A DNA stretch of 64,000 nt, taken from positions 124,001-188,000 of the forward strand of contig NZ_KQ758470.1 of the NCBI RefSeq assembly GCF_001456955.1. Direction: 5' to 3'. Below, piece after piece: positions 9,274 through 17,372 of this stretch. Position 1 is the first letter of the stretch. Each line of letters begins with the position of its first letter. The position numbers and the translations under genes are program-made. Origin of the DNA: Microbacterium enclense (GTDB lineage Bacteria; Actinomycetota; Actinomycetes; Actinomycetales; Microbacteriaceae). A model generated the notes under the pieces. That model saw only the letters and a program-made list of their open reading frames with translations, was not told the origin of the DNA and ran no database searches.

Positions 9274-9825
9274 ATGGGCGAAGAGAAGCGCGTGCACCTG
9301 TCGAAGAAGGCCCCCGAGGCGTACGCGGCCCTGCGGTCGTTCTCGACCACGGTGGGCCGTCTGGCCGCCGACGCGGGCATCGACGCGCGCCTGCGCGAGA
9401 TCGTGCAGATCCACGCGTCGCAGCTGAACGGCTGCGCCTACTGCGTCCGCGTCCACGTCGACGCCGCGGTCAAGGCCGGTCTCGACGCCGATGTCATCGC
9501 GCAGATCGCCACGTGGCGCGAATCGGGCGTCTTCGACGAACGCGAGCGCGCGGCGCTCGAACTCACCGAGTCGTTCACCTTCATCCACGAGGACGGCATT
9601 CCCGACGAGGTCTACGACCAGGCGGGCGGCATCCTCAGCGAACAGGAGTACGTCGCCCTCAGCTGGGTGCTTGTGGCCATCAACGCCTTCAACCGCGTGG
9701 CCATCGCCGGTCGCTACCCCGTGCCGCCGCGCGCGGGCGCGGCGGCGGAGATCGCTCCGGATGCCGCACCCCCGGCGACCACGACGCCCCGGTCGCCACA
9801 CGATCACGGCGGGCGGGACGCGTGA
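9274..9825 (+). CDS. Carboxymuconolactone decarboxylase (CMD/AhpD)-family protein
   Basis: Protein of 183 residues with the AhpD-type redox signature CAYCVRVH at about residues 54-61, preceded by the conserved REIVQIHASQLNGC. Members act as alkylhydroperoxidase-like disulfide enzymes or decarboxylases; CxxC plus the downstream His argues for a peroxidatic function. The last 30 residues are a low-complexity Pro/Ala tail. ATG at 9274 lies six bases after TAGGCT (9262-9267), suggesting a leaderless mRNA. Its stop overlaps the start of the phosphatase gene. Confidence 0.88.
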   Translation: MGEEKRVHLSKKAPEAYAALRSFSTTVGRLAADAGIDARLREIVQIHASQLNGCAYCVRVHVDAAVKAGLDADVIAQIATWRESGVFDERERAALELTESFTFIHEDGIPDEVYDQAGGILSEQEYVALSWVLVAINAFNRVAIAGRYPVPPRAGAAAEIAPDAAPPATTTPRSPHDHGGRDA

Positions 9826-10535
9826 CGGCGTCGCTCGTCTCGGGCGCGACGAACTTCCGCGACGTCGGCGGCCTCGCCGCAGGTTCGGCCCGCACGCGCG
9901 ACGGTGTGCTGTTCCGATCCGGCAACCTCGTCGCCGTCGACGACGCGGGGATGCAGACGCTGCGGGATCTCGGGATCCGCCGCGTCATCGACCTGCGCGA
10001 CGCCGATGAGGTGGCGCATGCGCCGAGCAGACTCGACGATCTGCCGGTCGAGGTGCAGCACGAGCCGCTCTTCCTCGGCTCCGTCGCGTCGTTCTTCGCG
10101 CGCGATGTCGGTCTCGATGAGCTGTACGCCGCGATCGTCGACGACTCGGCGGATCGGGTGGTGGCGGTCGTGCGCGGCATCCTGGCCGCGCAGCCCGTGC
10201 TCGTGCACTGCACCGTCGGCAAGGACCGCACCGGCGTGACGGTCGCGATCGCGCTCGCCGCGGCGGGGGTGGACCGCGAGGCGGTCATCGCGGATTACGC
10301 TCGCACCGAGGGTCTGCTCTCGCCCGAACGCAACGCCGCCGTGCTGCGGGCCATCCGGTCGCTGCACCCCGCGGCCGTCCACGCCGAGGCGCTCGCGACG
10401 CGTTCGCCGGCCCCCGTCATGCGCGCTTTGCTGGAGCGCCTCGACAGCGAGTACGGATCTCCGGCCGACTACCTGCGGGCGCACGGCCTGCGCGACGCCG
10501 AGATCGAGCGCCTGCGGGAGGTGCTCGTCGGCTGA
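9822..10535 (+). CDS. Tyrosine-protein phosphatase, MptpB/lipid-phosphatase-like
   Basis: Phosphatase of 237 residues. The P-loop is HCTVGKDRTG at about residues 129-138 (Cys nucleophile, Arg), and the N-terminal signature TNFRDVGGL is at about 9-17. This is the arrangement of the Mycobacterium PtpB / fungal Oca group, which can act on phosphotyrosine, phosphoserine or phosphoinositides. The start is the GTG at 9822, overlapping the stop of the CMD-family gene, so the two are co-translated. No secretion signal is present. Confidence 0.9.
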   Translation: MTASLVSGATNFRDVGGLAAGSARTRDGVLFRSGNLVAVDDAGMQTLRDLGIRRVIDLRDADEVAHAPSRLDDLPVEVQHEPLFLGSVASFFARDVGLDELYAAIVDDSADRVVAVVRGILAAQPVLVHCTVGKDRTGVTVAIALAAAGVDREAVIADYARTEGLLSPERNAAVLRAIRSLHPAAVHAEALATRSPAPVMRALLERLDSEYGSPADYLRAHGLRDAEIERLREVLVG

Positions 10536-10670
10536 CGACGCGCTCGTCGGGATCCCGCCGCGCCGTGCGGGGTCGACGCCGAGCGTGCGACCGGTCTCGG
10601 CGGTGAGGCGGGCGCCTTCGCGCGGGACAGCCCGCGTCGTGTCCTCGACGTCGAGATACAGGGCGCGAAC

Positions 10671-10703
10671 TCAGGTTAGGCAACCCTTTGCCGGAGGTAT
10701 AGT
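10671..10703 (+). promoter_or_regulatory. IdeR/DtxR-like iron box and overlapping promoter
   Basis: Bases 10671-10689 (TCAGGTTAGGCAACCCTTT) match 14 of 19 positions of the DtxR/IdeR consensus and retain both half-sites (AGGTTAG ... CCCT). The box covers the region where a -35 would lie for the good -10 TATAGT at 10698-10703. A bound repressor would therefore block transcription when iron is plentiful. The match was made by eye. Confidence 0.7.
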
Positions 10704-10713
10704 GGATGCCATC

Positions 10714-11178
10714 ATGGCCACCTCCTCCGAGCACAACGACGCCGCCTGCCGCGCGTCGCGGCACACGCGCGTGCAGCACCTCGTGACCGCCGACGAGACC
10801 TCGCTCGTCGAGCTGGAGACGTTGCTGGCGACACTGCCGATCTGCTCGACGGGGCGCGTGTTCATCGAGGTGCCCGACGAGTCGTGGATCGGCACCGTCG
10901 CGGCGCCGGCTCGCATGACCCTGACATGGCTCGACCGTTCGCGTCGCGCGGGAGCACCGGGCACGGGTCGCTCGTGCGCCGCCGGTCAGGCGCTCGCGCG
11001 GGCGGTCTCGGGCTGGGCCGGTGAGATGCTCTGCGCCGACGACGACGCCACGCGCGTGGTGCTGCTCGGCGGTTATCTCGGTACGGCCGAGATCGTCGAT
11101 GAGCTGACGACGCGTCACGGTGTCGACGCGCAGGCCATCCACACGCCCGAGCGCTTCGGGCTCGCCACCGCGCGCTGA
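10714..11178 (+). CDS. Stand-alone SIP (siderophore-interacting protein) C-terminal domain protein
   Basis: Protein of 154 residues resembling only the NAD(P)H-binding half of siderophore-interacting ferric reductases. It has an HLVTADETSLVELETLL stretch near residue 20, then GRVFIEVPDESWI and a GEMLCADD region. The N-terminal FAD-binding half is absent, so it needs a partner or has another role. The ATG at 10714 fits a leaderless transcript from TATAGT (10698-10703). A GTG at 10702 with GGAGG at 10693-10697 is an alternative that would add four residues. Control by an upstream iron box supports a job in iron acquisition. Confidence 0.8.
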   Translation: MATSSEHNDAACRASRHTRVQHLVTADETSLVELETLLATLPICSTGRVFIEVPDESWIGTVAAPARMTLTWLDRSRRAGAPGTGRSCAAGQALARAVSGWAGEMLCADDDATRVVLLGGYLGTAEIVDELTTRHGVDAQAIHTPERFGLATAR

Positions 11179-11290
11179 CCCGGCCCGGCGGGCGGTCTCC
11201 GGTCTGGGCCGCAGCGCGTCGACGCTCCGCCGCACGCTGCCGGGGTTTCGCGCGTTCTCGGCGGCACCGCCTCCCACGCGCTGTCGCGGC

Positions 11291-11746
11291 TCACATCCCG
11301 CGCGGGACGTAGTTCCCCTCGATCAATCCCGCCTCGATCTCGAAGCGGTTGCGCAACGGGTCACGGCCCGCAAGTGCATAGAGCACGGGCATGAGGAAGC
11401 CGTATCGGCGCCACTGCCGCTGGTGGACGGCCTCGTGCCCGAGGACGGCGTCGGTGGGGCGGTCGTCGCCGGTCAAGAAGCATCCGCCGACGCACACCCC
11501 GCCGCGCGGGAACGCCCACGCGGGCAGTCCGCGGAAGACCCACAGGCCCTGCCGCTTCTCGATGCGCCCGGTGCTCCAGAGGGCGCCCCAGGTCCAGCCC
11601 AGGGCACATCCGTACCAGTAGCCGACACGGCTGACGGGGGAGTCGAGCAGCACCGCGGGGATGAAGCGGTCGATCCTGCGGCCGCGTGCCACGGCGCGAT
11701 CCGCGCGTTCCCGCCATCCCGCCGGTGGGCGGGGGATCGGGCTCAC
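11291..11746 (-). CDS. Uncharacterised protein with HEAVH metallopeptidase-like motif
   Basis: Protein of 151 residues. The motif HEAVHQRQWRRYG near residue 110 looks like the HExxH zinc site of metallopeptidases, with FEIEAGL near 138 as a possible third ligand. Two moderately hydrophobic stretches (residues 40-60 and 120-130) may touch the membrane. The family is sometimes labelled 'Fe-S oxidoreductase', but no cysteine cluster supports that. GTG at 11746 overlaps the stop of the arginase-family gene (GTGA), so they are co-translated. Confidence 0.75.
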   Translation of the reverse strand: MSPIPRPPAGWRERADRAVARGRRIDRFIPAVLLDSPVSRVGYWYGCALGWTWGALWSTGRIEKRQGLWVFRGLPAWAFPRGGVCVGGCFLTGDDRPTDAVLGHEAVHQRQWRRYGFLMPVLYALAGRDPLRNRFEIEAGLIEGNYVPRGM

Positions 11747-12555
11747 GCGAGCGCTCCGATGAGTCGCAGGATGGTGCCCAGGTCGTCGACCGCGGCGTCC
11801 GGCGACGAGGGCGAGAACTCCGTCAGTGTCGCGCCGGCGAGCGGGAGACGTTCGCGAAGACGACGAATGGATGCCACCACGTCGGCCGTGCGGGCGCCGA
11901 ACGGCTCGGGCAGTGCGACACCGATGATCTCCGCCGGGTCGAGCACGTCGAGATCGACGTGCACGTACACGCGGGAGGCTCCGGTCGCGGTGACGGCGTC
12001 CGCCAGCACGTCGGGATCCTCGAGGTCTGCGGGCGAGATGACGCGCACACCGTGTTCGTCGATGAAGCGTCGTTCCTCGGCATCCAGTGCTCGCGCGCCC
12101 GCCAGGACGATCCGAGACGGCGGGATGCCGGGTTCGAGGCGGTGGAGCGCTTCGCCCTCGCCCGTGATGGCCCGCAGCACCATGCCGTGGAACGCACCGC
12201 TGGGGGAGGAGGAAGGGGTGTTGAGGTCGGCGTGCGCGTCGATCCACACGACGGCCAGATCGTCCGCGGCCACCGCGGACACGGAGCCGAGTGCGACGCC
12301 GCAGTCCCCGCCCACCACGATCGCGGGTTCGGTGGCGGCGCGGACCGCGTCTTCGATGCGAGCGCGCATGCGCACCAGTGCACTGAGCCGTTGCACGCTC
12401 GTTCCCTGGGCGTCACCGGCCTCGGTGGGAACCTCGAGGACGGTGGTCGATGCGCGCGGCAGGTCGCCCGCGATCGCCTCGGCGCCGTCGATGAGCTGCA
12501 TGGCGCGGGACGAGGATGAGCCCTGCCACTGCGGGGCGACGATGAATCGGGTCAT
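11743..12555 (-). CDS. Arginase/agmatinase/formimidoylglutamase-family ureohydrolase
   Basis: Binuclear manganese hydrolase of 270 residues. Metal-binding motifs are seen in order: GGDCGVALG near residue 82, DAHADLN near 106-112 and HVDLDVLDP near 198-206. The pattern fits arginase or formimidoylglutamase. The exact substrate (arginine, agmatine, guanidino acids) cannot be fixed, and no arginine-catabolism genes are adjacent. The upstream spacer carries the pspA terminator. It is the first gene of a two-gene unit with the HEAVH protein. Confidence 0.88.
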   Translation of the reverse strand: MTRFIVAPQWQGSSSSRAMQLIDGAEAIAGDLPRASTTVLEVPTEAGDAQGTSVQRLSALVRMRARIEDAVRAATEPAIVVGGDCGVALGSVSAVAADDLAVVWIDAHADLNTPSSSPSGAFHGMVLRAITGEGEALHRLEPGIPPSRIVLAGARALDAEERRFIDEHGVRVISPADLEDPDVLADAVTATGASRVYVHVDLDVLDPAEIIGVALPEPFGARTADVVASIRRLRERLPLAGATLTEFSPSSPDAAVDDLGTILRLIGALA

Positions 12556-12576
12556 GGATGCTCCTCGCCGGAAGAC

Positions 12577-12614
12577 GTGAGTGCACCGCCCGGCGGAGCG
12601 GGCGGTGCACTCAC
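12577..12614 (-). terminator. Stem-loop terminator after pspA
   Basis: A perfect 15-bp inverted repeat (GTGAGTGCACCGCCC with its complement, loop 12592-12599) lies between the pspA stop and the arginase-family start on the minus strand. No T-run follows, as is common for actinomycete terminators. Confidence 0.75.
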
Positions 12615-12622
12615 GAGGGGTG

Positions 12623-13378
12623 TCAGACCTGGTCGGGGCTGGGCGCGTCGATGGCCGCGCGCTGCGGGCCGCCGACCTTCAGGGCGGCCAGGCGCGCTTC
12701 GACCTCGGTCAGCTCGCCCACGTCTTCGAGCGCGTTGAACTGCGCGTCGATGCTCGAGGCCGCGAGCTCCTGCTTGCCCGCGGCGATGGCCTCTTCACGG
12801 CGGATCTTGTCTTCGAAGCGGCCGAGCTCGCTCGTCGGGTCGAGCACGTCGATCGACTTCACGGCGTCGTGCACCTTGTTCTGAGCCTCGGCGACCTTGG
12901 CACGGGCGGTGAGCTCGTTGCGCTTGGCCTTGAGCTGCTCGAGCTTGGTCTTCATGCCGTTCAAGCCGTCTTTGAGCTTGTCGACGACCTCGGTCTGCGC
13001 AGCGATCGTCGGAGCGGAGGCCTTGGCCTCGCCCTCTGCCGTGATCTGACGCTGCAGAGCGATCTTGGCCAGGTTGTCGAACTTGTCGGCCTCGGCGACG
13101 TTGCCGCCGGCGCGCAGCTCATCGCCCTTGCGGCTGGCGGCGAGGGCCTTGTTGCCCCATTCGGCCGCGGCCTGCACGTCTTCCTGGTGGTCGCGCTCGA
13201 GCAGGCGGAGGTTGCCGATGGTCTCGGCGATCGCGGATTCGGCGTCGGCGATGGAGTTGGAGTAGTCGCGGACGAGCTGGTCGAGCATCTTCTGCGGGTC
13301 CTCGGCCTGGTCGAGGAGCGCGTTGACGTTCGCGCGGACGAGGGTCTGGATGCGACCGAAGATGGACTGCTTGGCCAT
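12623..13378 (-). CDS. pspA: PspA/IM30 (Vipp1) family membrane-stress protein
   Basis: Protein of 251 residues, nearly all predicted as coiled coil. The family signature at the N-terminus (SIFGRIQTLVRANVNALLDQAEDPQKML) forms the membrane-binding helix. PspA oligomers bind stressed inner membranes and maintain the proton gradient; actinobacterial homologues respond to cell-envelope stress. No pspBC-type partners are adjacent, but the next gene upstream encodes a TPM-domain membrane protein transcribed in the same direction, and the two may share an envelope function. Confidence 0.9.
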   Translation of the reverse strand: MAKQSIFGRIQTLVRANVNALLDQAEDPQKMLDQLVRDYSNSIADAESAIAETIGNLRLLERDHQEDVQAAAEWGNKALAASRKGDELRAGGNVAEADKFDNLAKIALQRQITAEGEAKASAPTIAAQTEVVDKLKDGLNGMKTKLEQLKAKRNELTARAKVAEAQNKVHDAVKSIDVLDPTSELGRFEDKIRREEAIAAGKQELAASSIDAQFNALEDVGELTEVEARLAALKVGGPQRAAIDAPSPDQV

Positions 13379-13471
13379 GCGGGGTGTTCCTTCCTGAGGG
13401 CGACGATGTCGAGTCTGGTGTCGGATGCTACGAATTGTCTGTGATGGGGCGGTGTGCCCGCGCGGGGTGGA

Positions 13472-15589
13472 CTAGCGGCGTCTGCCCCCGCCTCCGCCGG
13501 CGCGGCTCCTGCCGCCGCCGGAGAAGCCCCCGCCTCCGCCGGAGCGGCTGCGCCCGCCGCTGCTGAGGCCGCCGAAGCCGCCGCCGCTTCGCGACCGCCC
13601 CCCGCCGAAGGCGCCGCCCCCCAGCCCGCCGAGGCCGCCGCCGAGACCCCCGAGCCCGCCGCCGCCGAACCCGCCTCGCCGGCGACCGCCGCCGAGCAGC
13701 GCGTCGACCGCGATACCGCCGAGGATGGCGCCCATCATGCCGCCGCCCCCGCCGCCACCCGTCAGCCCTCCGAGGCCACCGGTGCCACCGAACGCGCCGA
13801 CGTCGTTCTGTGCCAGCGAGGCGGCGTCGTTCGCCAGCTGCGCGGCGCGCTGCGCCGTGGCGAGGGCGGTGACCGGGTCGCTGGCGCGCAGCTGCTGCGC
13901 CTGCACGAGCGCGGCCCCTGCTTCGGCGAGACGCGTACGCGCGGTCGGACCGACCGCACCGCGTCGAGCCGAGATGAAGTCTTCTGTCGCGGAGACCTGC
14001 GCGCGGGCCTGCGCCAGAACGGCGTCGAGCTGGCTCTCGGCCCGCTGCCGCCGTTCTGCGGCGTCGCGTGCTGCGCCGAGGACCTCGTCGATCGTGGCGT
14101 TCGCCTGTTGCAGCACCTCGACGGCGCGCAGCGGGCTGGTGCGGCCGGCACCGAGCGCGCCGCGCACGGTGTCGAGCTGGGTGCGTGCCGATGTCGCGGC
14201 GGCCGCGACGCGTCCGTCGGGATCGGTGAGCCGCGACGCGGCGACCAGATCTCCCTCGATCTCGGCGACGAGCGCGGCGGCGCGCTGCTCGGCGTCGGCG
14301 AGATCGGAGCCCCGCGTCGTGATCGCGCGCTCGAGCGTCTCGGCCTGCGCGACGGCGGCCTGAGCCGCGCGGATCGCCACGGCCGCCTCGCCGGCGCGGC
14401 CCGCGGCGAGAGCGGCGTCGGCCGCTTCCTCCTGCGCGCGGGCGAGTTCGAGACGAGCGCGGGCCTGGTGCGGGTTGTCGGCCACGGGGGCGAGGGCGTC
14501 GTCGGTGAAACGCTCGTGCAGGCGGGCGAGGTCGCTCTCCGCGGCGGCCAGCGTCGCGGCGGCTGCGGCGTGACGCTCCCGTGCCGCGGCGAGAGCCGCG
14601 GGGGCGTCGGCTTCGAGAGCGCGGAGTTCGTCGAAGGCGGCCGCCTTGGCATCCAGCGCTTCGTCGGCGCTCGTGCACAGGCGGATGATCTCGGCGTAGC
14701 CCGCACGCTGCTGCTCCGGCGTCTCGGGCACGTCGTCGTCGAGCTGCTGCTGGATGGTGAAGGCCCGATCGAGGTCGGCCTTCGCCCGCGTGAGCACGTC
14801 GGCGAAGGGAGCCGCGGCGTCATCGCCGAACTGGGCGCGGGCGAAGCCGAGCTCCTGTTCGCTCGTCTTGATGGCGTCGTCGGTGGACACCAGCGCGGAT
14901 CCCGCCCGGCGCGCAAGATCGTCGATCGCCTCCGCCGGCGCACCCTGGGCCGCCGGCCGGCGCCGCCGCAGCCAGAACCAGATCAGCACGCCGGCGATGG
15001 CGAGCAGCAGGACGCCGACGAGGATCGCGGGACCGATCGCGGGGCCGGCGGGTGCGGCGGGCGTGGGAGGGGGAGCGGGCTTGCCGCCACCGGCCTGCGC
15101 GTAGGCGGCTCGGATGCCGTCGGCCGCCGAGATCGCGGCGCCGGCATCGTCACCGGCCTCGAGAGCGGGCTCGATCCGCGTCTGCTCGATGTCGCCGAGC
15201 TGCGCGGCCGAGAGGATGCCGTCGTCGACATCGCCGGACAGGTAATACGCGAAGGTGTTCCCGCTGATCGCGACGGCGAGGACGTACTGGTCGGCCCCGA
15301 GCTCGTTCTTGTTCGCGGTCTCGTTCGCCCAGTCCGCGGCGCCGGGGGGATCGGTGAACTCCGAGACGTACACGGCCCACATGTCGAGCCCGGTCTGCTC
15401 GCGGAGCGCGACGAGTCGACTCTGCACGGCCGCTTCTTCGGCGTCGGTGAGGGCGTCCACGCTGTCGAGCACATAGCTCGACCCCAGGCTGGGCGGCGGA
15501 ACGGCGACGGCGTTGAGCGGTGCCGCCAGCACGCCGACGGCCCCGAGCAGCAGCGCGGCGATCACTCGTGCCGCCCTGGGCTTTCGCAT
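13472..15589 (-). CDS. TPM-domain membrane protein with long coiled coil and Gly/Arg-rich tail
   Basis: Large envelope protein of 705 residues. A signal peptide (residues 1-30, ATG at 15589 with AGGGGA before it) leads to a TPM domain at about 30-150 (SYVLDSVDALTDAEEAAV start, extracellular). A transmembrane helix follows at about 187-208, ended by RRRR. Then come about 390 residues of Ala/Glu/Arg coiled coil (cytoplasmic) and a C-terminal tail of about 100 residues of Gly with RSRSGGG repeats. An upstream in-frame start at 15640 lacks a usable signal peptide. TPM proteins are linked to photosystem repair in plants and have phosphatase activity; the bacterial role is unclear. Proximity to pspA suggests envelope homeostasis. 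Confidence 0.88.
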   Translation of the reverse strand: MRKPRAARVIAALLLGAVGVLAAPLNAVAVPPPSLGSSYVLDSVDALTDAEEAAVQSRLVALREQTGLDMWAVYVSEFTDPPGAADWANETANKNELGADQYVLAVAISGNTFAYYLSGDVDDGILSAAQLGDIEQTRIEPALEAGDDAGAAISAADGIRAAYAQAGGGKPAPPPTPAAPAGPAIGPAILVGVLLLAIAGVLIWFWLRRRRPAAQGAPAEAIDDLARRAGSALVSTDDAIKTSEQELGFARAQFGDDAAAPFADVLTRAKADLDRAFTIQQQLDDDVPETPEQQRAGYAEIIRLCTSADEALDAKAAAFDELRALEADAPAALAAARERHAAAAATLAAAESDLARLHERFTDDALAPVADNPHQARARLELARAQEEAADAALAAGRAGEAAVAIRAAQAAVAQAETLERAITTRGSDLADAEQRAAALVAEIEGDLVAASRLTDPDGRVAAAATSARTQLDTVRGALGAGRTSPLRAVEVLQQANATIDEVLGAARDAAERRQRAESQLDAVLAQARAQVSATEDFISARRGAVGPTARTRLAEAGAALVQAQQLRASDPVTALATAQRAAQLANDAASLAQNDVGAFGGTGGLGGLTGGGGGGGMMGAILGGIAVDALLGGGRRRGGFGGGGLGGLGGGLGGLGGGAFGGGRSRSGGGFGGLSSGGRSRSGGGGGFSGGGRSRAGGGGGRRR

Positions 15590-15711
15590 GCGTTCCCCTT
15601 CGGTCGCTGGACCTCCCACCCTATAAACGACCTCCGACACCCGGGTAGGTCCGGCGCGTCCGCTGTCAGCGCACGGCTCGGCCGCCTAGGCTCGGGCGTT
15701 CGGAGGTACAG

Positions 15712-16545
15712 ATGGACGACCGCTACGGCACCGATGTGCTCGCCCGAGGCTGGCGCGACGCCGGACGTGTGAAGCCCGCCCAGGTCGCGGCATCCGCCGA
15801 TCTGGTCGTCGAGGTCGCCGGCGACGGATTCGTCGGCGCGGTGACCCGCATCGACGGCATGAACGTCGAACTGGAGGACCGCTTCGGCAGACGCCGGCTG
15901 TTCCCCCTCGGCGGCGGGTTCCTCGTCGACGGCAAGCCGGTCGTGCTGACCGCCCCGGCAGCCGCCCCGAAGGGCCGCACCCGCACGGCATCCGGATCCT
16001 TCGCCGTCGCCGACCAGCGCGCCCGCACCGCGCGTGCGAGCCGCATCTTCGTCGAGGGCAAGCACGACGCCGAGCTCGTGGAGAAGGTGTGGGGCGCCGA
16101 CCTCCGCGCCGAGGGCGTGGTCGTCGAGTTCCTCGAGGGGGTCGACCTGCTCGAGCAGACCCTGGATGCCGAGCCCCCCACCGCCGAGCGTCGGTACGGG
16201 GTGCTCGTGGACCACCTCGTGCCGAACTCGAAGGAGTCGCGCATCGCCGAGAAGATCGCCCGCGGCCGTCACGGCGCCCACGTGCGCATCGTCGGGCATC
16301 CGTTCGTCGATGTCTGGCAGTGCGTCACCCCCCGCGCCCTCGGCATCGCCGCGTGGCCCGAGGTGCCCCGCGGTATCGAGTGGAAGGTCGGCGTCTGCCG
16401 GGCACTCGGCTGGCCCGCGGAGGAGCAGGCCGACACGGCGCGCGCGTGGCAGCACATCCTGTCGCGCGTCACCACGTTCCGCGACCTCGAACCGGCCCTG
16501 CTCGGCCGCGTCGAGGAGCTCATCGATTTCGTGACCGTCCCGTGA
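15712..16545 (+). CDS. DUF3097-family protein
   Basis: Conserved actinobacterial protein of 277 residues. It begins RYGTDVLARGWRDAGR and carries FVEGKHDAELVEKVWG near residue 105, which resembles the Toprim-like EGK-H-D pattern, then GVLVDHLVPNSKESRIA and HPFVDVWQ. The function is unknown. The ATG at 15712 has GGAGG in front and TAGGCT (15687-15692) as a promoter element in the space shared with the divergent TPM gene. Confidence 0.9.
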   Translation: MDDRYGTDVLARGWRDAGRVKPAQVAASADLVVEVAGDGFVGAVTRIDGMNVELEDRFGRRRLFPLGGGFLVDGKPVVLTAPAAAPKGRTRTASGSFAVADQRARTARASRIFVEGKHDAELVEKVWGADLRAEGVVVEFLEGVDLLEQTLDAEPPTAERRYGVLVDHLVPNSKESRIAEKIARGRHGAHVRIVGHPFVDVWQCVTPRALGIAAWPEVPRGIEWKVGVCRALGWPAEEQADTARAWQHILSRVTTFRDLEPALLGRVEELIDFVTVP

Positions 16546-16585
16546 GCGGCCGCAAGCGCGCCCTCTCGCGTGAGTCGCCGGAATC

Positions 16586-16612
16586 TGTCGCTTCCGCGAC
16601 CGGAAAGCGACA
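16586..16612. other. Imperfect hairpin upstream of trmB
   Basis: TGTCGCTTCCG (16586-16596) pairs with CGGAAAGCGACA (16601-16612) across a CGAC loop, with one bulged A. It sits between the DUF3097 stop and the trmB ATG. It could be a terminator for the upstream gene or an operator. Confidence 0.45.
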
Positions 16613-16649
16613 AAATCTGGCGAGTCACGCGGCGGATAACCTGGATGCC

Positions 16650-17372
16650 ATGGATGCCGCGCCCGTCTTCCGCGACAAGCCGGTGTCGTTCGTGCGCCGC
16701 AGCGGCCGCATGTCCGAGGCGCAGGACCGCGCCTGGGCCGAGCTCTCGCCGTTCTACCTGCTGCCCGTCGAGCGCGCCGCGGCCGCGACCAGCGTCCGGG
16801 CCGGGACCGCCGTCGACCCCGCCGCGGTCTACGGCCGCACGGCCCGACTCGTCGTCGAGATCGGCTCGGGTCAGGGGCATCAGATCGTCTCCGCCGCGGC
16901 GGCCGACCCCGACACCGACTTCCTCGCGGTCGAAGTGTTCACGGCCGGCCTCGCGCGCACCATGCTCGACGCCGATCGTGAGGGCGTGAAGAACCTGCGC
17001 CTGGTCGAGGCCAACGCCCCCGAGGCGCTCGAGCACCTGCTGCCGGCGGCATCCGTCGACGAGCTGTGGGTGTTCTTCCCCGACCCCTGGCACAAGAACA
17101 AGCACACCAAGCGGCGCCTCGTCGCCCCTGACTTCGCCCGCATCGCGGCCCAGGCGCTGCGCCCCGGCGGCACCCTTCGCCTCGCGACCGACTGGCAGGA
17201 CTACGCCGACCAGATGCGCGACGTGCTCGATTCGGCCCCCGACTTCGAGCGGGCGTTCGCGGGGGAGTGGGCCGAGCGCTTCGACGGTCGCGTGCTCACC
17301 GCCTTCGAGCGCAAGGGGCTGCGCGTGGGGCGCGACATCCGCGATCTGACCTATACGCGGGTCTCGCCGTGA
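16650..17372 (+). CDS. trmB: tRNA (guanine-N7-)-methyltransferase
   Basis: SAM-dependent enzyme of 240 residues that makes m7G46 in tRNA. The SAM site VVEIGSGQGHQI lies near residue 70, and the tRNA-contacting hallmark FFPDPWHKNKHTKRR near 143-157 is complete. The ATG at 16650 lies seven bases after TAACCT (16637-16642), fitting a leaderless mRNA. A GTG at 16542, overlapping the DUF3097 stop, would add 36 non-conserved residues and is less likely because a hairpin lies in that span. The stop overlaps the next gene. Confidence 0.93.
   Translation: MDAAPVFRDKPVSFVRRSGRMSEAQDRAWAELSPFYLLPVERAAAATSVRAGTAVDPAAVYGRTARLVVEIGSGQGHQIVSAAAADPDTDFLAVEVFTAGLARTMLDADREGVKNLRLVEANAPEALEHLLPAASVDELWVFFPDPWHKNKHTKRRLVAPDFARIAAQALRPGGTLRLATDWQDYADQMRDVLDSAPDFERAFAGEWAERFDGRVLTAFERKGLRVGRDIRDLTYTRVSP

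Noticed and set aside
11743..12555. Assignment of the ureohydrolase as agmatinase (speB)
   Set aside because: The metal motifs are common to all ureohydrolases and no polyamine gene is adjacent, so a specific symbol would be unsupported.
16542..16649. GTG start for trmB overlapping the DUF3097 stop
   Set aside because: It would add 36 residues without family similarity and run through a hairpin, whereas ATG 16650 is placed correctly behind a -10 box. It cannot be fully excluded.
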